Assembly (NCBI RefSeq): GCF_034120055.1
Contig: NZ_CP139368.1
Location: forward strand, 2,976,001 to 3,040,000
From: Microbacterium rhizosphaerae
Lineage (GTDB): Bacteria; Actinomycetota; Actinomycetes; Actinomycetales; Microbacteriaceae
Direction of reading: 5' to 3'
DNA length: 64,000 nt
The position numbers and the translations under genes were made by a program. Positions 19,591 through 28,402 of this stretch are shown piece by piece (the first letter of the stretch is position 1; the number at the start of each line of letters is the position of its first letter). Below the pieces are notes generated by a model. It did no database searches, was not told the origin of the DNA, and saw only the letters and a program-made list of their open reading frames with translations.

Positions 19591-19647
19591 AATCCGGCGA
19601 TAATCGGGCCTTTCGCGCCGATACGCCCTATTTCCGCCGGATCACCG
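19591..19647. repeat. Palindromic intergenic element, copy B
   Basis: The left arm at about 19591-19609 pairs imperfectly with 19628-19647. The 30 bases 19618-19647 are 26/30 identical to 18533-18562. It lies between the divergent DUF559 and mutY genes. Confidence 0.6.
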
Positions 19648-19693
19648 CCCGCGGCGGCGGGTTGGCCAGGCCCGGCGCGGGATGCCGTCGTCT

Positions 19694-19699
19694 TAGGCT
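19694..19699 (+). promoter_or_regulatory. Predicted -10 box of a leaderless promoter (mutY)
   Basis: TAGGCT followed by 7 nt and the ATG at 19707; no ribosome site. Confidence 0.42.
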
Positions 19700-19706
19700 G
19701 GTCGGC

Positions 19707-20567
19707 ATGCCCGACCTCGCGACGCCGCTCATCGCCTGGTATCGCGAGAATGCGCGCGACCTGCCGTGGCGCCGGCCGGGCTTCAGCCCGTGGGGCACGC
19801 TCGTGAGCGAGTTCATGCTCCAGCAGACGCCGGTGAACCGCGTCATCCCGCACCTCGAGGCGTGGCTCGAGCGCTGGCCGCGCCCCGCCGATCTCGCCGA
19901 CGAGCCGCCCGCGGAGGCCGTGCGGCAGTGGGCGAACCTCGGGTACCCGCGGCGCGCGCTGTGGCTGCACCGCGCCGCCACCGAGATCCGCGACCGGCAC
20001 GACGGCGAAGTGCCCCGGGACGTCGACGCCCTGCTCGCCCTCACCGGCATCGGCGACTACACCTCGCGCGCGGTGGCCGTCTTCGCGTACGGGGACCGGC
20101 ATCCCGTCGTCGACACGAACACGCGACGCGTGCTCGCGCGGGCGATCGACGGTGCCGCTCAGCCGGGCCCGCCCTCGAAGGGAGACCTCGCCGCGATGGC
20201 GGCGATCCTGCCTGAGGATGACGCCGAGGCGGCGGTCGTCAACGCCGCGACCATGGAGCTCGGCGCGGTCGTCTGCACCGCCCGCACCCCCCGCTGCGCG
20301 ATCTGCCCGATCGCCCGGCTGTGCGCGTGGCGTCTCGCCGACTACCCGGACACGGGCGACGCGCGCCGCACTCAGGCGAAGTACGAGGGCAGCGACCGGC
20401 AGGCGCGCGGCGCCGTGATGAAGGCGCTGCGGGATGCGTCGCCCCTCCCCCTCGCCGACGTGATCGCCGAGTGGCCCGACACGCGGCAGCGCGATCGCGC
20501 GATCGACTCGCTCATCGCCGACGGGCTCGCCGAGGCGGCCGACGGGATGCTGCGCCTTCCCGGGTGA
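19707..20567 (+). CDS. mutY: A/G-specific adenine DNA glycosylase
   Basis: Removes adenine mispaired with 8-oxoguanine. The 286-aa product has the catalytic Glu35 in SEFMLQQTPVNRVIP, the helix-hairpin-helix LTGIGDYTSRAVAVFAYG, the catalytic Asp136 in PVVDTNTRR, and an iron-sulfur cluster loop with Cys-X6-Cys-X2-Cys-X5-Cys (CTARTPRCAICPIARLC). It is shorter than E. coli MutY (350 aa) because the C-terminal 8-oxoG-recognition domain is reduced, as I recall for other actinobacterial MutY proteins. It ends 5 bp from the convergent glycosyltransferase. Confidence 0.94.
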   Translation: MPDLATPLIAWYRENARDLPWRRPGFSPWGTLVSEFMLQQTPVNRVIPHLEAWLERWPRPADLADEPPAEAVRQWANLGYPRRALWLHRAATEIRDRHDGEVPRDVDALLALTGIGDYTSRAVAVFAYGDRHPVVDTNTRRVLARAIDGAAQPGPPSKGDLAAMAAILPEDDAEAAVVNAATMELGAVVCTARTPRCAICPIARLCAWRLADYPDTGDARRTQAKYEGSDRQARGAVMKALRDASPLPLADVIAEWPDTRQRDRAIDSLIADGLAEAADGMLRLPG

Positions 20568-20572
20568 TGCCG

Positions 20573-21853
20573 CTAGACGCGCGCAGCCTCGTGCACGACT
20601 CCGCGGATGAGCTCCTCGAGCCCCTCCAGACCCGGTGCCGCGGCGATCTCGGCGCGCAGCTCCCCGGCCCGATCGCGGAAGGATGCGTCATGGAGCACGC
20701 GGTCCACCGCATCCGCGATCGCCCCCTCCGTCGGTCGCGCCGTGTGCAGGTTGATGCCCGCACCCGACCATTCGACCCTTCTGGTCGTCTCCATCTTGTC
20801 CTCGGTGTCACCGGCGACGACCATCGGCACCCCGTGCGCGAGCGCGTGGTGCAGGCCGCCGTAGCCGCCGTTCGACACGAACACGTCGACGCGCGGCATG
20901 AGGGTGTCGTAGGGGATGAATTCCGCCACCCGGGCGTTGGCGGGCAGGTCGCCGAGCGACGCGACCGGGGCGCCACCGGTCGCTGCCACGACGATCACGT
21001 CGCGGTCGGCCAGAGCGCGCATGGTCGGCACGAGGAGCTCCCCCAGGTCGGTGTTCGCGACCGTGCCCTGCGCGACGTGCACGACGGTGCGGCCGTCCAG
21101 ATCCGCCCACCAGGCAGGCAGGTCGGCACGGCGGGACGAAGCGCCGAGGACCGGCCCGACGAACCGCACGTTCGGCGCGAGGTCGCTGCGCGGATACTCG
21201 AACCCGGGCACCGTGAGCTGCGCGAAGGCATCCGCACGAACGCCCCAGTCGTTGAAGTAGACGTCGAGCGAGCCGCCGGTCAGATCCCGCACGAGCTCCT
21301 CGGCGAGCTTCTGCGGGCGCCGCAGCACCACGTGGCGCACGAGCGCGTTGAGGGCGCGGTTGCGGACGCGCCCGAGGGCATCAGAGCGCGGAGGGATGCC
21401 GAGCCCGAACGGCGCCGCATCGACGCTGGAGAGCCCGAGCGGCAGGACGCCGCACGCCACGACCGGAATGTGCGACCGCGGGTCGAGGGCCAGCGCGGCG
21501 GCACCGACGACGGTCGACTCGGTGACGATCACGTCCGTCGGCACCTCGGCGATCGCCGCCTGGATCGCACGGTACTGGCCGCGTCCGGGCGCGATGAAGA
21601 TCTCCTCGACGCCCCGTGCGACGCCACGCACTCCCCCGGCCCGCTCGCGCGTGTCCGCGTTGTCGAGGTGATCGACGAACGCGTCGGCAGGCCAGGGCAG
21701 GTATTCCGCTCCGGTGCGGCGGACGGCATCCGCGAATCGCTCCCCGGAGAGGAAGCGCACGCGATGACCGGATCGCACGAGGTGCGCGGCGACGGCCAGC
21801 ATGGGCGCGGTGTGGCCATCGGCGACAGTCGCCGTGACGAGGACAGACAGCAT
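20573..21853 (-). CDS. Glycosyltransferase, MGT/UGT type (GT1 family)
   Basis: A 426-aa soluble GT-B fold enzyme. It starts MLSVLVTATVADGHTAPMLAVA, the acceptor-side domain of macrolide or natural-product glycosyltransferases. The donor-binding domain contains VVHVAQGTVAN, FIPYDTLMPRVDVFVSNGGYGGLHHALAHGVPMV and PTEGAIADAV. It probably transfers a sugar from a nucleotide sugar to a small hydrophobic molecule; donor and acceptor are unknown. ATG at 21853 has a perfect AGGAGGT 5 nt upstream. It is inserted between rbfA and truB relative to the usual order. Confidence 0.85.
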   Translation of the reverse strand: MLSVLVTATVADGHTAPMLAVAAHLVRSGHRVRFLSGERFADAVRRTGAEYLPWPADAFVDHLDNADTRERAGGVRGVARGVEEIFIAPGRGQYRAIQAAIAEVPTDVIVTESTVVGAAALALDPRSHIPVVACGVLPLGLSSVDAAPFGLGIPPRSDALGRVRNRALNALVRHVVLRRPQKLAEELVRDLTGGSLDVYFNDWGVRADAFAQLTVPGFEYPRSDLAPNVRFVGPVLGASSRRADLPAWWADLDGRTVVHVAQGTVANTDLGELLVPTMRALADRDVIVVAATGGAPVASLGDLPANARVAEFIPYDTLMPRVDVFVSNGGYGGLHHALAHGVPMVVAGDTEDKMETTRRVEWSGAGINLHTARPTEGAIADAVDRVLHDASFRDRAGELRAEIAAAPGLEGLEELIRGVVHEAARV

Positions 21854-21870
21854 CAGAACCTCCTGTGAAA

Positions 21871-21893
21871 CGTGCTCCGGATGTCAGAGCACG
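21871..21893. repeat. Inverted repeat between rbfA and the glycosyltransferase gene
   Basis: CGTGCTC-N9-GAGCACG, with perfect 7-bp arms 18 bp upstream of the glycosyltransferase start. It could be an operator, for example of a TetR-like repressor, or a weak hairpin after rbfA. Confidence 0.4.
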
Positions 21894-21914
21894 CCCACGG
21901 CGGCTGTGATACGA

Positions 21915-22346
21915 CTACTCCTCGTCGTACTCGCGCGGCTTGACGTAGGGGTCGGCATCGCCCGCGAACGCCGCGGATGCGGCGATGCCGGCGACCTGCG
22001 CGTCACGCTCGCGGGCCTCGCGCAGCAGGTCCTCGATGTGTCCGACATTGTCGGGCAGCGCGTCGGGGATGAACTCGAGGGTCGGGGTGAGGCGGACACC
22101 GAGCTGGCGGCCGACCTCGCTGCGCAGCAGCCCGGTCGCGGACTTCAGCGCCTCGCCCGAGGCGATGCGCTCCTCCTCCGAGCCGAGCACGGTGTAGAAC
22201 ACCGACGCGTGCTGCAGGTCGCCGGTCACGCGGACGTCCGTGATGGTCACGAATCCGAGGCGCGGGTCGCGCAGCCCCTTCTCGAGGCGCTCCGCGATGA
22301 GCACGCGGATACGGTCGGCCATACGGGCCTGCCGTTCGCTGGACAT
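21915..22346 (-). CDS. rbfA: Ribosome-binding factor A
   Basis: Late 30S maturation factor that binds near helix 1 of 16S rRNA. The product is 143 aa: MSSERQARMADRIRVLIAER at the N-terminus, then DPRLGFVTITDVRVTGDLQHASVFYTVLG and LTPTLEFIPDALPDNVGHIEDLL, the single KH-like fold. A C-terminal acidic tail (ADPYVKPREYDEE) follows. AAGGAGAT lies 6 nt before the ATG. It is downstream of infB by 59 bp. Confidence 0.96.
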   Translation of the reverse strand: MSSERQARMADRIRVLIAERLEKGLRDPRLGFVTITDVRVTGDLQHASVFYTVLGSEEERIASGEALKSATGLLRSEVGRQLGVRLTPTLEFIPDALPDNVGHIEDLLREARERDAQVAGIAASAAFAGDADPYVKPREYDEE

Positions 22347-22405
22347 GGGTATCTCCTTCTCGCGTGCGAGGGACGTCCGCAGGACGCCCCTCGCACGAAA
22401 CGCGA

Positions 22406-25198
22406 TCAGCCGCGCGGCTTCTCCACCATCTCGGTGGTCTCGATCTCGTCGCCCACCTGGATGTCGTTGTACTTGCCGAGGCCGATACCGGCTTCGAAGT
22501 CGGTGCGCACCTCGGTGACGTCGTCCTTGAAGCGGCGCAGCGACTCGATGGCCAGGCCGTCGGCGATGACCACGCCGTCGCGGATGACGCGCGCCTTCGC
22601 GTTGCGCGTGATCGTGCCCGAGCGGACGATGACACCGGCGATGTTGCCGAACTTCGAGGAGCGGAACACCTCGCGGATCTCGGCCACACCCGACTGGACC
22701 TCTTCGAACTCCGGCTTGAGCAGGCCCTTCAGCGACTGCTCGACGTCGTCGATCGCGTTGTAGATGACCGAGTAGAACCGGATGTCGACACCCTCGCGAG
22801 AGGCGCGCTCGCGCGCCTTCGTGTCGGGACGCACGTTGAAGCCGAGCACGATCGCGTTGTCGATCGTCGCCAGGTTCACGTCCGACTCGGTGATCGCGCC
22901 GACACCACGGTGGATGATGCGCAGCTGCACCGAGTCGTCGACCTCGATCTTGAGCAGCGACTCCTCCAGCGCCTCGACGGCACCGGACACGTCGCCCTTG
23001 ATGATGAGGTTGAGCGACTCGACCTTGCCCTCTTCGAGAGCGCGGGTGAAGTCCTCGAGCGAGATGCGCTTGCGAGCCTTGGCCAGCTGCGCGTTGCGCT
23101 CCGCGGCCTCGCGCTTCTCGGCGATCTGGCGGGCGGTGCGGTCCTCGTCGGTGACGATGAACGTGTCGCCCGCGCGCGGCACCGAGTTCAGACCCTGCAC
23201 CTGGACCGGACGAGACGGGTACGCCTCCTCCACCGCGTCGCCGTTCTCGTCGATCATGGCGCGCACGCGGCCGTAGGCCGTGCCCGCGACGATCGCGTCG
23301 CCGACGCGCAGCGTTCCGGACTGGATCAGCACCGTGGCGACAGAACCGCGGCCCTTGTCGAGCTTGGCCTCGATCGCGACACCGCGGGCGTCCTTGTTCG
23401 GGTTGGCCGTGAGGTCCAGGCCCGCATCCGCAGTCAGCAGGACCGCGTCGAGGAGCTCCTGGATGCCGGTCCCCTGGCGCGCCGAGACGTCGACGAACAT
23501 CACGTCGCCGCCGTACTCCTCGGCCACCAGACCGTACTCGGTCAGCTGCTGACGCACCTTGGCCGGGTTCGCCTCGGGCTTGTCGACCTTGTTCACCGCG
23601 ACCACGATCGGCACGCCGGCCGCCTGGGCGTGGTTCAGGGCCTCCACCGTCTGCGGCATGATGCCGTCGTCGGCCGCGACCACGAGGATCGCGATGTCGG
23701 TGACCTGCGCACCACGGGCGCGCATGGCGGTGAACGCCTCGTGACCCGGGGTGTCGATGAAGGTGATGGCGCGCTCGATGCCGTCGTGCTCGGTCCACAC
23801 CTGGTAGGCACCGATGTGCTGGGTGATGCCGCCGGCCTCGCCCGCGACCACGTTCGTCTGACGGATGGCGTCGAGAAGACGCGTCTTGCCGTGGTCGACG
23901 TGACCCATGACGGTGACCACCGGCGGACGGATCTCGAGGTCCTCCTCGTTCTCCGCCTCCAGCTCGGCCTCGAGGTCGAGACCGAAGCCCTCGAGGAGCT
24001 CTTTGTCCTCGTCCTCAGGCGAGACCATCTGGATCTTGTATCCGAGCTCGGCGCCCAGGACCTCGAAGGTGGCCTCGTCGAGCGACTCCGTCGCCGTCGC
24101 CATCTCACCGAGGTTGAAGAGGATCGTCACGAGCGTGCCGGGCTGCACGGTATAGCCGCGCAGAGCCTCGAGCTTGTCGGCGAAGTCCGCGATGGATGCG
24201 CCGCGACGCATGCGGATGATCTCGCCGTTGCCCTTCTGGACGTTGACGCCACCGACGACCGGCGCCGACCGCATCTCGAATTCCTGCCGCTTCGCGCGAC
24301 GCGACTTGCGCTGCCTCGACTTGCCGCCGCCCTTGCCGAAGGCACCCGCGGTGCCACCGCCGGGGCCACGGCCACGGCCGCCTGCGCCGCCGGGCCGGTT
24401 GGCGAATCCGCCGGGCGCACCCGTGCCGGCACCTGCACCGGGGCGCTGGAAGCCGCCGCCGGCACCGCCGGGACGACCCGGACCGCCGGGACGCTGCTGG
24501 AACGGAGCACCGGGACGACCGCCGCCGCCGGGACGACCTGCGCCGCCCGGACGCGGGGCGCCGGGGCGCGGGGCGCCGGGGCGCGGAGCCTGCGGACGCG
24601 GGATGTTGCCGGGCGTCGGCCGCTGGCCCATGCCCTGCGCGGACGCGAAGGGGTTGTTGCCGGGACGCGGGCCGGCGGGACGCTGGCCCATGCCCTGCGA
24701 CGAGGCGAAGGGGTTGTTGCCGGGACGCGGCGTGCCACCCGGGCGCGCGGCGGCCTGCGGGGCGGGTGCTGCGGGGCCGGGCTTCGGGCCGGGGCGACCG
24801 CCCGAGGCCGCGGGCGCGGCGGGAGCGGAGCCCGCGGCGGATGCCGCGGGCGCCGCCTCGGCGGCGGGGGCCGGAGCCGGAGCGGCGGGGGCCTCGGAGC
24901 GCGGCGCTGCGGGCGCCGGAGCCTTCGGGGCCGGAGCCTTGGGGGCGGGCGCCTTCGGGGCGGCCGGGCCGGGCCGGGGTGCGCTCCCCCGTGCGGGGGA
25001 CGCGGTCTGAGCCGCAGCCGGCTTGGCCGCGTTCTCGGTGTCAAGGGCGGCGCGGAGCTTGCGAGCCACAGGCGGCTCGATCGTCGACGAGGGACCCTTG
25101 ACGAATTCGCCGAGTTCCTTCAGCTTCGCGAGCGCGACCTTGCTGTCGACGCCGTATTCGGAAGCGATCTCGTGCACGCGCGGTTTTGCGTTTGCCAC
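22406..25198 (-). CDS. infB: Translation initiation factor IF-2
   Basis: GTPase that places initiator tRNA on the ribosome. The 930-aa protein has an IF2_N motif ([19 protein letters not shown]), then a long Pro/Gly/Ala-rich linker (about 60-310), then a basic [16 protein letters not shown] patch and the G domain: [11 protein letters not shown] (G1), DTPGHEAFT (G3), NKVDK (G4). Domains II-IV follow to the end. GTG at 25198 has AGGAGA just upstream; the alternative ATG at 25240 adds non-conserved residues. The linker contains a 60-bp repeat (see separate entry). Confidence 0.97.
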   Translation of the reverse strand: MANAKPRVHEIASEYGVDSKVALAKLKELGEFVKGPSSTIEPPVARKLRAALDTENAAKPAAAQTASPARGSAPRPGPAAPKAPAPKAPAPKAPAPAAPRSEAPAAPAPAPAAEAAPAASAAGSAPAAPAASGGRPGPKPGPAAPAPQAAARPGGTPRPGNNPFASSQGMGQRPAGPRPGNNPFASAQGMGQRPTPGNIPRPQAPRPGAPRPGAPRPGGAGRPGGGGRPGAPFQQRPGGPGRPGGAGGGFQRPGAGAGTGAPGGFANRPGGAGGRGRGPGGGTAGAFGKGGGKSRQRKSRRAKRQEFEMRSAPVVGGVNVQKGNGEIIRMRRGASIADFADKLEALRGYTVQPGTLVTILFNLGEMATATESLDEATFEVLGAELGYKIQMVSPEDEDKELLEGFGLDLEAELEAENEEDLEIRPPVVTVMGHVDHGKTRLLDAIRQTNVVAGEAGGITQHIGAYQVWTEHDGIERAITFIDTPGHEAFTAMRARGAQVTDIAILVVAADDGIMPQTVEALNHAQAAGVPIVVAVNKVDKPEANPAKVRQQLTEYGLVAEEYGGDVMFVDVSARQGTGIQELLDAVLLTADAGLDLTANPNKDARGVAIEAKLDKGRGSVATVLIQSGTLRVGDAIVAGTAYGRVRAMIDENGDAVEEAYPSRPVQVQGLNSVPRAGDTFIVTDEDRTARQIAEKREAAERNAQLAKARKRISLEDFTRALEEGKVESLNLIIKGDVSGAVEALEESLLKIEVDDSVQLRIIHRGVGAITESDVNLATIDNAIVLGFNVRPDTKARERASREGVDIRFYSVIYNAIDDVEQSLKGLLKPEFEEVQSGVAEIREVFRSSKFGNIAGVIVRSGTITRNAKARVIRDGVVIADGLAIESLRRFKDDVTEVRTDFEAGIGLGKYNDIQVGDEIETTEMVEKPRG
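24621..24730. repeat. 60-bp repeat inside the IF-2 linker
   Basis: 24621-24670 and 24681-24730 are 47/50 identical with a 60-bp period. They encode two copies of a NNPFAS(S/A)QGMGQRP unit. The surrounding Gly-Pro-Arg codons are also repetitive. Confidence 0.85.
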
Positions 25199-25256
25199 AG
25201 TTCTCCTGTCTGGGGGTCTACCCCGGACAGGGCAGACCATTAGTCGCGGACGGGTC

Positions 25257-25529
25257 TCATTTCGAGCCGTTCACTTTGTGTCCATAGCCATTCAGCCGTT
25301 TCTCGATGGTCTGCGTGTCGAGGGGACCCGACACACGCAAGGCTCGTACGAACGCGCGGCGCCGGAGTGCGGCATCCACGCACGGCACCGACTCGTGCAC
25401 CCATGCGCCCCGTCCCGGGAGGACAGCCCGCTCGTCGGGGACGAGCACGCCGTCGACCTGCACAACGCGCAGGAGTGAGGATCGGGGAGCACGCGTGCGA
25501 CAGCCGACGCACGTCCGTACAGCATCCAT
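25257..25529 (-). CDS. rnpM: YlxR family RNA-binding protein (DUF448, RnpM)
   Basis: A 90-aa protein with [19 protein letters not shown] at residues 5-23 and GRGAWVH near 40, the YlxR signature. YlxR/RnpM has been linked to RNase P regulation in Bacillus subtilis. Its position between nusA and infB is the conserved one. ATG at 25529 begins directly after the 36-bp tandem repeat region; no strong ribosome site is visible. Confidence 0.9.
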   Translation of the reverse strand: MDAVRTCVGCRTRAPRSSLLRVVQVDGVLVPDERAVLPGRGAWVHESVPCVDAALRRRAFVRALRVSGPLDTQTIEKRLNGYGHKVNGSK

Positions 25530-25532
25530 GTT

Positions 25533-25604
25533 ACCACCGGAGCGATATGCCCCGGACCCCCTTCGACTACCACCGGGGCGCCATGCCCCGGACCCCCTTC
25601 GACT
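25533..25604. repeat. 36-bp tandem duplication between nusA and ylxR, with hairpin
   Basis: 25533-25568 and 25569-25604 are 33/36 identical head-to-tail copies. The second copy can fold into a 7-bp hairpin CCGGGGC-GCCAT-GCCCCGG (25573-25591). No T-run follows, so it is not a clear terminator. Confidence 0.85.
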
Positions 25605-25631
25605 GCCCCCGGCTGGAGGTCGACTGCGCCG

Positions 25632-26621
25632 TCAGTTGTCCTCGAGCACGCTGTCCGGCTGGATGTCGATCTTGGCGCCGGTGAGCTTCGCGGCCAGGCG
25701 GGCGTTCTGCCCCTCCTTGCCGATGGCGAGCGAGAGCTGGTAGTCGGGGACGAGCGCCCGGACCGCCTTGGTGGATGCGTCCAGCACGAACGCCGACGTG
25801 ACCTTCGCGGGGGACAGGGCGTTCGCGACGAACTTCGCCAGCTCGGGGTCGTAGTCGACGATGTCGATCTTCTCTCCGCTGAGTTCCTCGGTGACCGAGC
25901 GCACGCGCCGGCCCAGCTCCCCGATGCACGCGCCCTTGGCGTTGATCGACGGGTCGTTCGCCTTCACCGCGATCTTCGTGCGGTGGCCGGCCTCGCGGGC
26001 GAGCGAGACGATCTCGACCAGGCCGTTGGCGATCTCCGGCACTTCGAGGGCGAAGAGCTTGCGGACCAGACCCGGGTGCGTGCGCGACACGGTGATCGCC
26101 GGGCCCTTGGTGCCCTTGGCGACCGAGGTCACGTAGACGCGGATGCGGGACCCGTGCGCGTAGTCCTCACCCGGCACCTGCTCTTCGGGAGGCAGGATGG
26201 CCTCGACCGTCCCGAGGTCGACGTGCACCATGCGCGGGTTCGGCCCCTGCTGGACGACGCCGGCGACGATGTCGCCCTCCTTGCCGCGGAACTCGCCGAG
26301 CACGGCGTCGTCGGCGATGTCGCGCAGGCGCTGGCTGATGACCTGCTTGGCCGCGAAGGCGGCGATGCGGCCGAAGTCGTCGGGCGTCTCCTCCTCCTCG
26401 CCGATCACGGCGCCCTCGTCGTCGGTGAGGGGGAGGAAGATCGCAACATGACCGGTCTTGCGGTCGAGGTGCGCGCGGGCGCCATCGGGAAGCTCGCCGA
26501 CCGCCGACGAGTTCTTCGCGTACGCCGTCAGGATGGCCTGCTCGATGATGCGCACGAGTTCGTCGAAGGGGATCTCCTTCTCGCGCTCGATCGTCCGGAG
26601 AAGTGCGAGATCGATATCCAT
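25632..26621 (-). CDS. nusA: Transcription termination/antitermination factor NusA
   Basis: RNA polymerase accessory factor acting at pausing, termination and rRNA antitermination. The 329-aa protein has the N-terminal RNAP-binding domain (MDIDLALLRTIEREKEIPFD), an S1 domain (EGDIVAGVVQQGPNPRMVHVDLG) and two KH domains (DPSINAKGACIGELGRRVRSV; LSLAIGKEGQNARLAAKLTGAKIDI). It lacks the C-terminal acidic repeats of E. coli NusA, the usual state in actinobacteria. GGGAGG precedes the ATG. The gene upstream is not rimP but a divergent S53 peptidase. Confidence 0.96.
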   Translation of the reverse strand: MDIDLALLRTIEREKEIPFDELVRIIEQAILTAYAKNSSAVGELPDGARAHLDRKTGHVAIFLPLTDDEGAVIGEEEETPDDFGRIAAFAAKQVISQRLRDIADDAVLGEFRGKEGDIVAGVVQQGPNPRMVHVDLGTVEAILPPEEQVPGEDYAHGSRIRVYVTSVAKGTKGPAITVSRTHPGLVRKLFALEVPEIANGLVEIVSLAREAGHRTKIAVKANDPSINAKGACIGELGRRVRSVTEELSGEKIDIVDYDPELAKFVANALSPAKVTSAFVLDASTKAVRALVPDYQLSLAIGKEGQNARLAAKLTGAKIDIQPDSVLEDN

Positions 26622-26803
26622 CAGGGCCTCCCTATTCAGCTCTCGCCGGGCGCGGTGGCGCGCGGCATCCTTACGAGATTACCGGATGCGATCCCCGACG
26701 GCGCTGAGAGCGGTGCCCGGAGACAGTGCGCCGCTCATAGACGGGGTCATCGGCCCACGTCCAGTCCCTTTCGCGTGTCGGTGCCAGGGTGTACCCCGGA
26801 AGC

Positions 26804-28390
26804 ATGACCCCAGGCGACATCCCAGACGACGACGCGGGCGCGACCCGCGACGACCGCGGCAGCACCCACATCCTCCCCGGCAGCGAGCGCGAACCGGTCT
26901 CCGGCGCGACGGTAGCCGGCCCGGTCCACCCCGACGCCGAGATCGAGGCCACGCTCGTGCTGCGGCGCAAGGCCGAAGTGCCCGAGTCGGCGCTCGAGCA
27001 CCCGATCCCGCGAGCGGAGTTCGTGGAGAAGTACGGCGCGGACCGCGCGGACGCCGATGCCGTTGCAGCCGCCGTGCGCGATGCGGGTGCGACCGTCGTC
27101 AGCGTTGATCTCGGAGAGCGGCTCATGCGGATCCGCGGAACCGTGAGCGCGCTGCAGCGACTGTTCGGCACTGCTCTCCACGTCGCCGACGACAGCGGCA
27201 ACAGCTTCCGGCAGCGCACCGGTCCTCTCCGAGTCCCGGATGACCTGCACGAGCGGGTGACCGCCGTGCTCGGGCTCGATGACCGCCCGCAGGCGCGCAC
27301 CCACTTCCGGGTGTTACCCGAGGCGGCGGCCGCCGTCAGCTACACACCCGTGCAGGTCGGCGCGATGTACCGGTTCCCGCCCGGCACCGACGGCTCCGGG
27401 CGCACGGTGGCGATCATCGAGCTCGGCGGCGGATTCGCCCCGTCGGACCTCGACGCCTATTTCTCGGGTCTCGGCATCCACCCCACCCCCACCGTGACCG
27501 CCGTCGGCATCGACGGCGCGACGAACCAGCCGGGCCAGGACCCGAACGGCGCGGACGGCGAGGTGCTGCTCGACATCGAGATCGTCGGAGCGCTCGCCCC
27601 CGCAGCGCACATCATCGTCTACTTCGCCCCGAACACCGATGCCGGATTCCTCGATGCGGTCACGGCGGCCGCGCACGCGACCCCGACCCCCGATGCCATC
27701 AGCATCAGCTGGGGACAGAGCGAGGACGCGTGGACCGCACAGGCGCGCACCGCGATGGACGCGGCGTTCGTGGATGCCGCCGCCCTCGGCGTGACGGTGA
27801 CCGCCGCCTCCGGCGACGACGGCAGCAACGACAACGTCAATGACGGGTCGCCGCACGTGGACTTCCCCGCATCCAGCCCTCATGCGCTCGGGTGCGGCGG
27901 CACGACGCTGCACGGATCCGGGGGCACGATCGCGTCCGAGACCGTGTGGAACAACGGCACCGGCCGGGGTGCCACGGGCGGCGGCGTCAGCGACGCGTTC
28001 CCGCTGCCGTCGTGGCAGAAGCCCGTCGGCGTGCCGGCAGCTCCCGACGGCTCGGCGGGTCGGGGAGTCCCCGATGTCGCCGGTGACGCCGATCCGCAGA
28101 CGGGCTACAAGGTGCGCGTCGATGGAGCGGACGTCGTGATCGGCGGTACGAGCGCGGTGTCTCCGCTGTGGGCCGCACTCGTCGCACGGCTCGTCGAGGC
28201 CACCGGGACTCCGCTCGGCCTCGTGCAGCCGAAGCTCTACGCCGGTGCGACGGCCTCCGTCACCGCGGCCGGCTTCCGCGACATCACCTCCGGCAACAAC
28301 GGCGCATACTCCGCCAAGGCGGGCTGGGACGCCTGCACGGGCCTCGGCTCCCCCATCGGCACCGCACTCCTGACGCACCTGAGCGGGTGA
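26804..28390 (+). CDS. S53 family serine-carboxyl peptidase (kumamolisin/sedolisin type)
   Basis: Acid-active endopeptidase of 528 aa made as a proenzyme. The prodomain spans about residues 20-165 (TLVLRRKAEVPESALEHPIP ... LRVPDDLHERVTAVLGLDDRPQ). The catalytic domain has Glu253 and Asp257 in DGEVLLDIEIVGALAP, oxyanion Asp338 in AASGDDG, and Ser450 in GGTSAVSPLWAAL. A calcium-site segment DITSGNNGAYSAKAGWDACTGLGSP is near the C-terminus. No signal peptide is visible. ATG at 26804 with GGAAG upstream is preferred over GTG at 26789. Confidence 0.93.
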   Translation: MTPGDIPDDDAGATRDDRGSTHILPGSEREPVSGATVAGPVHPDAEIEATLVLRRKAEVPESALEHPIPRAEFVEKYGADRADADAVAAAVRDAGATVVSVDLGERLMRIRGTVSALQRLFGTALHVADDSGNSFRQRTGPLRVPDDLHERVTAVLGLDDRPQARTHFRVLPEAAAAVSYTPVQVGAMYRFPPGTDGSGRTVAIIELGGGFAPSDLDAYFSGLGIHPTPTVTAVGIDGATNQPGQDPNGADGEVLLDIEIVGALAPAAHIIVYFAPNTDAGFLDAVTAAAHATPTPDAISISWGQSEDAWTAQARTAMDAAFVDAAALGVTVTAASGDDGSNDNVNDGSPHVDFPASSPHALGCGGTTLHGSGGTIASETVWNNGTGRGATGGGVSDAFPLPSWQKPVGVPAAPDGSAGRGVPDVAGDADPQTGYKVRVDGADVVIGGTSAVSPLWAALVARLVEATGTPLGLVQPKLYAGATASVTAAGFRDITSGNNGAYSAKAGWDACTGLGSPIGTALLTHLSG

Positions 28391-28402
28391 CCCGCTGCAG
28401 GC

